Part shown: positions 6,736 through 11,541 of the stretch, one piece after another
Numbering within the stretch: the first letter of the stretch is position 1
How the letters are laid out: each line of letters starts with the position of its first letter
Assembly: GCA_009885605.1 (NCBI GenBank)
Contig: VFKK01000106.1
Coordinates: 1-11,541, forward strand
DNA from: Cyclobacteriaceae bacterium
GTDB lineage: Bacteria; Bacteroidota; Bacteroidia; Cytophagales; Cyclobacteriaceae
Direction: 5' to 3'
Length of the DNA: 11,541 bases
Translations under genes and position numbers: made by a program
Notes under the pieces: model-generated
What the model was told of the DNA's origin: nothing
What the model saw: the letters and a program-made list of their open reading frames with translations, nothing else
Database searches by the model: none

Positions 6736-7178
6736 GGAAGAAATTCATTCACGTTGCTTCCAAATCGGTGAACTTCCCGGATTATGGTGGAGCTAATCGA
6801 GGCGTATTCAGGGGAAGTGATCAAAAAAACAGTTTCCAATTGTTCATTCAAATATCTGTTCATCTGACTGATCGTATTCTCGTATTCAAAATCGGTGGTA
6901 TTTCTCAAACCTCTGATGAGGAATTGAGCATCATGCTTTTTTGCCAATGTTGAGGTGAGCTCATTGTAGACAATGACTTTGACCGAACTGAGGTCGACAT
7001 AAACACTTTTGATTTTTTCTACCATCAAATCAATCTCGAAATACCTGTTTTTTTTGGTTGAGTTGTAGCCAATTCCGATAATCACCTCATCAAAAATTTT
7101 GAGGCTTCTCATCACAATATCATGATGTCCCATCGTGTAGGGATCAAATGTACCGGGGAAGATGGCTACTTTTTTCAT
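6723..7178 (-). CDS. coaD: Phosphopantetheine adenylyltransferase
   Basis: This 151-residue nucleotidyltransferase transfers AMP from ATP to 4'-phosphopantetheine, the penultimate step of coenzyme A synthesis. The family motifs are clear: G-T-F-D-P-Y-T-M-G-H at 9-18 (the T/H-x-G-H nucleotide site), R-G-L-R-N-T-T-D-F-E-Y-E at 89-100 and S-S-T-I-I-R-E at 129-135. I chose the ATG at 7176-7178, so the protein begins M-K-K-V-A-I-F-P. An upstream in-frame TTG would add nine residues not seen in the family. It is 44 bp downstream of the DUF3822 gene and probably last in that operon. Its 3' end overlaps the convergent NUDIX gene by 13 bp, and no hairpin terminator was seen. Confidence 0.97.
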   Translation of the reverse strand: MKKVAIFPGTFDPYTMGHHDIVMRSLKIFDEVIIGIGYNSTKKNRYFEIDLMVEKIKSVYVDLSSVKVIVYNELTSTLAKKHDAQFLIRGLRNTTDFEYENTISQMNRYLNEQLETVFLITSPEYASISSTIIREVHRFGSNVNEFLPYKI

Positions 7179-7222
7179 GATTTTGTTTTTGGGATTCAAG
7201 ACCAACCTTCTAGATAATCAGA

Positions 7223-8041
7223 CTAGTCAAATTGCCAATTGGTCTCAAAAAGATTCACTGATTTCAAGTGTTTGAATCCATGAGAATAATTCTGATTTGC
7301 ATGAGGGTTAATTAATCGAGCGTGGTGAAAATATTCCTTGCACCATTCTTCAGTAATTCCATTCATCTCGGAAGCTCCGAAAATACTCAATCGAACATGA
7401 TTTCTATCCAATTTCACCTGATTAATCAGGACTATTGAATATTTGAGAATATCCTCTTTATCAGCGATTTCAAACATGTTGAAGGCACTCAGTTCCTGAT
7501 CCACAAAAACTGCCGCATATATATGGTCACCAAAAACAGAAAGAAGGATTTCCTGTCCAATTAAATTGAAGCGTTCTTTAAAGAGATAAGAAAGAAACGA
7601 ACATGCGCCATGGTGAAACGACGTCTCAGAAAATCTTGCTTGAAGTATCTTCTTTAGTTTGTCAGGAATGAATGAAACAACCTGCAGATTATTACTGTCC
7701 AAGGGGGTACTGAAAAATGTATTTCCTTTTTCCAGCTTAGTTGAGAAAGAAAGGTAAGTTTCCTCGCTTCCCGGTGAGAAAAGTGCCCCGGGAACTAAGC
7801 TGAACCCTCGATGATGAAGGTAGATTTTAGCCGGGAGGTCATACTTTAAGAGTTGGTCAGAAACGATCAATTGTTCCAAATTATTCCAAAAGAAATCGCG
7901 ATAAAAATGGATTCCAATGTTAGCCTGATTTTTGTCTTTCGCAAAAATATATAAGGAATCAGGGTATAAAAAAAGTGATAAGCTCGCTGTGTCCTCCACA
8001 TCAAACTTATCACTTTTAAAAACTTTCAGGTTGTTTTCCAA
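7223..8041 (-). CDS. DUF3822 family protein
   Basis: This 272-residue protein is recognised as DUF3822 from its position beside coaD and from its overall character. That includes an early strand-rich part (S-L-S-L-F-L-Y-P-D-S-L-Y-I-F at 21-34), the P-G-A-L-F segment (84-88) and a second lobe with V-F-G-D-H-I-Y-A-A-V-F (169-179). I recall a structure from this family with an actin-like ATPase (ASKHA) fold, but the function is unknown. No signal peptide or membrane segment is present. The start appears to be TTG at 8039-8041. No ATG lies near the N terminus, and the upstream gene's stop is in the same frame only 12 nt before it. Translation is probably coupled to that gene. Confidence 0.8.
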   Translation of the reverse strand: MENNLKVFKSDKFDVEDTASLSLFLYPDSLYIFAKDKNQANIGIHFYRDFFWNNLEQLIVSDQLLKYDLPAKIYLHHRGFSLVPGALFSPGSEETYLSFSTKLEKGNTFFSTPLDSNNLQVVSFIPDKLKKILQARFSETSFHHGACSFLSYLFKERFNLIGQEILLSVFGDHIYAAVFVDQELSAFNMFEIADKEDILKYSIVLINQVKLDRNHVRLSIFGASEMNGITEEWCKEYFHHARLINPHANQNYSHGFKHLKSVNLFETNWQFD

Positions 8042-8053
8042 AATCCGGATGGA

Positions 8054-8635
8054 TTATTTCCAGTTACCTTCAGTGGAAGCGTCAGTTCTTGAACCTACTT
8101 TAAGAGCTTTTTCATTGTTGTTTAACTGTCTTTCAGGATTTGCCGGAGCAGGATCTCTGATTTCGAATACGTTGATTTGATAATTATTTCTTTCAATTTT
8201 GTCTGCAAAGAACTCAAATTGCTTTCCGCCTGAACCAGGGACTGTTGCCATAGCATCCAGATTGAAATCAGGATATTTTCTTTCGCTAAAGAGAGAATCC
8301 ATTACGGAAACTGAACCAAGTGTATCGAACGTTACAGTTATTTCTTCTTTACCATATTCTAATAGTTTGGTAGTTTCTGTTCGCTGAACTATCCAAATTT
8401 TACCATTTTGGATAAAACTTTTCAGGTCGTTCCAATTGTCGGCATATTTTCCATTAGAAGCTTGGTAAGCTAATTCGGCATCGCGAAGCATTTGGAGTTT
8501 TTCGATAGTGGCCGCTTCAATTAAAGCGATTCTTTTCTCTAGCTCAACAACATCGTCTACACCTTTATAAAGGAGGTAGCCAAGTCCTAGTGCGACTGCG
8601 AAGAATACTACGGATAATACTTTAGGTAGACTCAT
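8054..8635 (-). CDS. Membrane-anchored protein, faintly pseudopilin-like
   Basis: I do not recognise a named family for this 193-residue protein. One hydrophobic segment (about 7-23, V-L-S-V-V-F-F-A-V-A-L-G) anchors it, and the rest is probably periplasmic. A heptad-like helix follows (28-55, rich in E, K, L and I). The next segment, A-E-L-A-Y-Q-A-S-N-G-K-Y-A-D-N-W (53-68), resembles the post-helix region of type II secretion pseudopilins and similar proteins. The N terminus lacks the G-F-x-x-x-E prepilin cleavage site, so it is unlikely to be a processed pilin. The C-terminal third is polar and probably disordered (160-193). It sits between a NUDIX gene (48 bp upstream) and DUF3822 (12 bp downstream), in one probable operon. 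Confidence 0.8.
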   Translation of the reverse strand: MSLPKVLSVVFFAVALGLGYLLYKGVDDVVELEKRIALIEAATIEKLQMLRDAELAYQASNGKYADNWNDLKSFIQNGKIWIVQRTETTKLLEYGKEEITVTFDTLGSVSVMDSLFSERKYPDFNLDAMATVPGSGGKQFEFFADKIERNNYQINVFEIRDPAPANPERQLNNNEKALKVGSRTDASTEGNWK

Positions 8636-8683
8636 TTTTAATAATTTTTAAAATCTGGGTAAGGTTGAGGGTTTTTGGAAACG

Positions 8684-9193
8684 CTATTTTATGGAAATAT
8701 TTTCAAAATTAAAATATCCTTTATACAATCCTACCGCCTGAAGTGATTTAATTCCCCAAAAGATTTGATGGAGGGAATTTTGAGGCAAGGAATGGATGTC
8801 ATTTATGTCCATCCATCGTATTTCATCGATAATTTGATTCTCTGCGTTAAGTTCGGGATCTGTTCCGAGTTTTAAATCACCGCTTGTCCATTTTACTGAA
8901 AAAAAATGTTCCAATGCATGCAAAGGAGGGTTGAGATACTCATGTACGAATAAATAATCCATGACCTCTACGATCAAACCTGTTTCCTCTTCAAATTCAC
9001 GCTTTAGGTTTGCTTTTACACTTTGGCCAAACTGCATTCCTCCTCCGGGAACTGACCATAAGATTCGGTCGTTTCCCATCAAATGCTTGATCATTAAAAT
9101 TTTTCCATCTTGTATCAAAATGCCATTTACCCGCATCCGAAGACGATTTCCGAATTTTGATACAATTTCCTTAGTGATGTTGTCTTTTGGCAT
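8684..9193 (-). CDS. NUDIX hydrolase (MutT-like)
   Basis: This 169-residue protein is a single NUDIX domain. The Nudix box lies at 51-73: Gly51, then R-E-F-E-E-E-T-G-L at 65-73. The first glutamate of G-x5-E-x7-R-E-U-x-E-E is Gln57, while the R-E and E-E metal-binding residues remain. S-V-P-G-G-G-M (47-53) is typical of MutT-like nucleotide pyrophosphatases. The likely substrate is a nucleoside diphosphate derivative; none can be named. The ATG at 9191-9193 is 14 bp from the divergent helicase start. A later ATG at 9134-9136 (Met20, M-R-V-N-G-I-L-I) also suits the domain and would leave more promoter space, so the start is uncertain. Probably the first gene of the coaD operon. Confidence 0.92.
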   Translation of the reverse strand: MPKDNITKEIVSKFGNRLRMRVNGILIQDGKILMIKHLMGNDRILWSVPGGGMQFGQSVKANLKREFEEETGLIVEVMDYLFVHEYLNPPLHALEHFFSVKWTSGDLKLGTDPELNAENQIIDEIRWMDINDIHSLPQNSLHQIFWGIKSLQAVGLYKGYFNFENISIK

Positions 9194-9207
9194 TTACATT
9201 CGTTTCT

Positions 9208-10650
9208 ATGGGTAAAGATAATCAGCCATTGGCTAGGCCTTCCGAATTACTCCGCAAAAATTTCCCTTTCGAACCGACATCCGGACAAGCCAGTTTTTTT
9301 TCGAAAATGGATAAGTTTCTTCTCCTAGATTCTGAACAAAAACCAACTTTTGTTCTGAGGGGTTATGCCGGTACAGGGAAAACCACTGTGATATCTTCAT
9401 TGGTCAAGTCTTTGCCGAAAATAAATATGAGATCTCTGCTTTTGGCACCAACAGGAAGAGCTGCAAAAGTAATGAGTAACTACAGTGACAGAGCCGCTTA
9501 TACCATTCATAAGATAATTTACAAGCCCAAGAGTGATGACGGTTCATTGGGTGGCGGATTTATTCTTCAGAAAAATTATTACAAAGAGACTGTCTTTATA
9601 GTCGATGAGTCATCGATGCTTGCAGATGACGGAGGGATGTCCGGCAATTTGCTTGGAGATCTGATCAGCTTTGTGTTTCACGGGAGTGGAAACAGGCTTC
9701 TTCTCGTGGGAGACACAGCCCAGCTTCCGCCGGTTGGCAGTGAATTCAGTCCGGCCTTGGAATCCGGGTATTTATTGCGGCATTTCAGGTTGGATGCTGA
9801 TCAGATCGAACTTACCGAGGTAATGAGGCAAAAGCTTGAGTCGGGCATCTTGTATAACGCGACTAATCTAAGAGAACAATTGAAGGCAGAAGTTCCTCAG
9901 GTCAGGATCAATACAAGCATGTTTGGTGATATTTTCAAAATGACCGGTGAAAAGCTCGAAGATGGTCTGCGGTACGCGTATGGGAAATTTGGAACTGAAA
10001 ATACAACTATTGTCACCCGATCAAATAAAGCTGCCGTACAATACAATCTGTACATCAGGAAGCTGATTCATTTTTATGAAGACGAAATAAGTACAGGAGA
10101 CTTGCTGATGATTGTCAAAAACAATTACACCTACATGGCGGAATCAGAAAAAGTCAATTTTCTGGCCAATGGCGATATGGCAGAGGTCATGAAGATCCGG
10201 TCCTTTGAAGAATTATATGGTTTTCGGTTTGCGACTTTGGAGTTGCGATTGTTGGATTATCCTGAAGAACCCCAATTTGAGGCAAAAGTGATTCTTGATA
10301 CACTTTATTCTCCCAGCCCATCACTCACAAGAGACGAATACAGAAGTCTGTATACGCAGGTTTCGGAGGACTATGCAGATGTAGCCAGCAAAACAGAGCG
10401 AAGGGAATTGATACGAAAGGATCCTTTTCTAAATGCACTTCAGGTAAAATTTGCCTATGCTCTCACTTGTCACAAAGCTCAGGGAGGTCAGTGGAAAGCT
10501 GTTTTTGTGGATCAGGGATATTTGAAAGAGGATCAGGTGGACAAAGATTTTACAAGATGGCTTTACACGGCTATAACCAGAGCCACTGATGAATTGTATT
10601 TGGTTAATTTTTCACCTTCCTTTTTTATGAAGCAGAAGGAAGAAAATTGA
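9208..10650 (+). CDS. RecD/Pif1-like superfamily 1 DNA helicase
   Basis: This 480-residue ATP-dependent helicase shows SF1B motifs in order. They are Walker A G-Y-A-G-T-G-K-T-T (52-60), motif Ia L-A-P-T-G-R-A-A-K (79-87), Walker B V-F-I-V-D-E-S-S-M (129-137), motif III L-V-G-D-T-A-Q-L-P-P-V-G (166-177), motif V A-L-T-C-H-K-A-Q-G (418-426) and motif VI Y-T-A-I-T-R-A (453-459). It is shorter than full-length RecD or RecD2 and lacks a long N-terminal domain, so it is better called RecD-like. It likely unwinds DNA in repair or recombination. I chose the ATG at 9208; an in-frame ATG at 9187 would overlap the divergent NUDIX gene and adds seven residues of no clear value. From memory, this gene often lies near DUF3822 in Bacteroidota. 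Confidence 0.93.
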   Translation: MGKDNQPLARPSELLRKNFPFEPTSGQASFFSKMDKFLLLDSEQKPTFVLRGYAGTGKTTVISSLVKSLPKINMRSLLLAPTGRAAKVMSNYSDRAAYTIHKIIYKPKSDDGSLGGGFILQKNYYKETVFIVDESSMLADDGGMSGNLLGDLISFVFHGSGNRLLLVGDTAQLPPVGSEFSPALESGYLLRHFRLDADQIELTEVMRQKLESGILYNATNLREQLKAEVPQVRINTSMFGDIFKMTGEKLEDGLRYAYGKFGTENTTIVTRSNKAAVQYNLYIRKLIHFYEDEISTGDLLMIVKNNYTYMAESEKVNFLANGDMAEVMKIRSFEELYGFRFATLELRLLDYPEEPQFEAKVILDTLYSPSPSLTRDEYRSLYTQVSEDYADVASKTERRELIRKDPFLNALQVKFAYALTCHKAQGGQWKAVFVDQGYLKEDQVDKDFTRWLYTAITRATDELYLVNFSPSFFMKQKEEN

Positions 10651-10743
10651 TATGCCTTTTGTTTGCAATTTTTAACCTTCCAAAATCGTCATTATGGCAC
10701 TGAATTTTCACTAGCTGAATTATTAATAACTGATATTGGTTTC

Positions 10744-10774
10744 TTTGATGTTGATCGAAAAAATTTAATATTTG
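10744..10774 (+). promoter_or_regulatory. Promoter of the DUF1573 gene
   Basis: TTTG at 10744-10747 matches the Bacteroidota -33 element exactly. After a 19-nt spacer, AATATTTG at 10767-10774 matches the -7 element TAnnTTTG at seven of eight positions. Transcription would start near 10781, giving a leader of about 16 nt. This is the best promoter match seen in the window. The rest of the 146-bp gap after the helicase gene shows no hairpin or other feature. Confidence 0.6.
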
Positions 10775-10796
10775 AGTCAAATAAGAACAAAACGCT

Positions 10797-11195
10797 ATGA
10801 AAAAATTAGGATTCCTTTTGACTTTGTTTGCTTTGGCTTTCGTATTCCAAGCCAATGCACAGGATCAGGCTACAGGAGCTGTGATTACGTTCAAAGAAAA
10901 ATCAATCGACTTTGGTGACCTTACTCAAGGAGAAAAAGTGTCGCACACGTTCCAATTAACAAACTCGGGCACTACTCCTTTGATTATTTCAAACGTAGCA
11001 GCTACTTGCGGATGTACCGTTCCTAGCTGGCCGAAAGAGCCAATCGCTCCGGGTAAAACTGCCGAGATACTGGTTTCTTTTAACTCAACAGGAAAAATGG
11101 GTAAGCAAAATTCTATAGTGAGAATCTATTCGAATGCGTCTGAACCTATTGAAAAGGTGTCGTTGATTTCTAACGTGATTCCAAAAACAAATTGA
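10797..11195 (+). CDS. Secreted DUF1573 domain protein
   Basis: This 132-residue protein has a clear signal peptide: a K-K start, a hydrophobic core L-G-F-L-L-T-L-F-A-L-A-F-V-F, and likely cleavage after A-N-A (residue 21). The mature part is one DUF1573 domain, an immunoglobulin-like fold common in Bacteroidota. F-G-D-L-T-Q-G-E (39-46), F-Q-L-T-N-S-G (52-58) and the hallmark A-T-C-G-C-T (69-74) identify it. The two cysteines at 71 and 73 may form a disulfide or bind a ligand. It is expected in the periplasm or on the surface; its role is unknown. It has its own promoter and a strong terminator, so it is probably a single-gene transcript. Confidence 0.92.
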   Translation: MKKLGFLLTLFALAFVFQANAQDQATGAVITFKEKSIDFGDLTQGEKVSHTFQLTNSGTTPLIISNVAATCGCTVPSWPKEPIAPGKTAEILVSFNSTGKMGKQNSIVRIYSNASEPIEKVSLISNVIPKTN

Positions 11196-11217
11196 TTTTG
11201 AAATTTTAAATTGAAAT

Positions 11218-11248
11218 AAGCCTGTCATACCTTTGACAGGCTTTTTTT
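11218..11248 (+). terminator. Intrinsic terminator after the DUF1573 gene
   Basis: AAGCCTGTCA (11218-11227) pairs perfectly with TGACAGGCTT (11234-11243) around a 6-nt loop, followed by a run of seven T (11242-11248). It is 22 bp past the DUF1573 stop and only 20 bp before the next gene. Confidence 0.93.
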
Positions 11249-11268
11249 ATACACAAACCCCTCTCGCT

Positions 11269-11541
11269 ATGGAAATTTTCATGCATTCCGAAACATGGAT
11301 CGCATTACTTACTCTGACATTTCTGGAAATCATCCTGGGAGTCGATAACATTATCTTCATTTCTATTGTATCCAATAAGCTTCCGGTAGAGCAACAGGCA
11401 AAAGCTAGAACGCTTGGTTTAACACTTGCTCTATTCTTCAGAATTGGTCTTTTATTGGGGATTTCTTACATAATTAAGTTCACAAATCCTCTCTTTACTA
11501 TTTTGGAACATGGTTTTAGCGGAAGAGACTTGATCCTGGGA
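11269..11541 (+). CDS. TerC family membrane protein (5' part)
   Basis: The first 91 codons are present and run off the window end. The TerC signature is clear: a first membrane helix ending F-L-E-I-I-L-G-V-D-N-I-I-F (18-30), with the conserved acidic residues Glu20 and Asp26 thought to handle metal ions. A cytoplasmic loop K-L-P-V-E-Q-Q-A-K-A-R (37-47) follows, then a second helix, L-T-L-A-L-F-F-R-I-G-L-L-L-G-I (51-65). The segment H-G-F-S-G-R-D-L-I-L-G (81-91) leads into the next helix. The family is linked to tellurite resistance and to manganese or other metal export in the inner membrane. Met5 is a possible alternative start. No promoter is evident in the 20 bp after the preceding terminator. 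Confidence 0.93.
   Translation, partial: MEIFMHSETWIALLTLTFLEIILGVDNIIFISIVSNKLPVEQQAKARTLGLTLALFFRIGLLLGISYIIKFTNPLFTILEHGFSGRDLILG

Noticed and set aside
9187..9207. Earlier ATG for the helicase
   Set aside because: It would overlap the divergent NUDIX start and adds seven residues outside the conserved region; ATG 9208 is preferred.
10625..10855. 76-codon minus-strand open frame across the helicase/DUF1573 gap
   Set aside because: It runs antisense into the DUF1573 signal peptide and through a good + strand promoter, with a low-complexity product.
1..11541. CRISPR arrays, tRNA genes, insertion sequences, toxin-antitoxin pairs
   Set aside because: No regularly spaced repeats, cloverleaf-like sequence, transposase motifs or small paired genes were seen by eye.

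Overview
The window looks like chromosomal DNA of a Bacteroidota bacterium, most likely a Cytophagales-type marine or freshwater genus. This is inferred from gene content: a DUF3822 protein next to coaD, a DUF1573 periplasmic protein and a Bacteroidota-type RecD-like helicase. Other support is moderate-to-low GC, Shine-Dalgarno signals that are weak or absent before most genes, and one good promoter of the Bacteroidota TTTG/TAnnTTTG type. The species cannot be named from this sequence. Fourteen protein genes are supported, one of them cut by the window end. No tRNA, rRNA, CRISPR array or insertion sequence was seen.

Region 1 (1-358) holds no convincing gene. It has a perfect 10-bp inverted repeat and a short hydrophobic open frame that may be decayed coding sequence.

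Region 2 (359-5272, + strand) is the most interesting part. It is a tight five-gene operon: esterase-D-like hydrolase, ATP-grasp ligase, GCS2 carboxylate-amine ligase, class I glutamine amidotransferase-like protein, and a second, divergent ATP-grasp protein. The last protein has its motifs in an order that suggests circular permutation. Three amide-bond-forming enzymes, one amide-hydrolysing domain and one ester hydrolase together suggest synthesis of a small peptide or amide metabolite. The set formally mirrors glutathione metabolism (GCS, GshB, glutathionylspermidine synthase, gamma-glutamyl hydrolase, S-formylglutathione hydrolase). The product is unknown. The operon ends at a strong hairpin that also serves the convergent pyrE gene.

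Region 3 (5305-9193) is housekeeping. pyrE (-) is divergent from a long NUDIX protein (+), whose 3' end overlaps that of coaD (-). Upstream of coaD on the minus strand lie a DUF3822 protein, a membrane-anchored protein with a faintly pseudopilin-like segment, and a second NUDIX hydrolase, probably transcribed together.

Region 4 (9208-11541, + strand) holds a RecD/Pif1-like helicase that starts only 14 bp from the divergent NUDIX gene. It is followed by a secreted DUF1573 protein with its own promoter and terminator, and by the first 91 codons of a TerC-family membrane protein.
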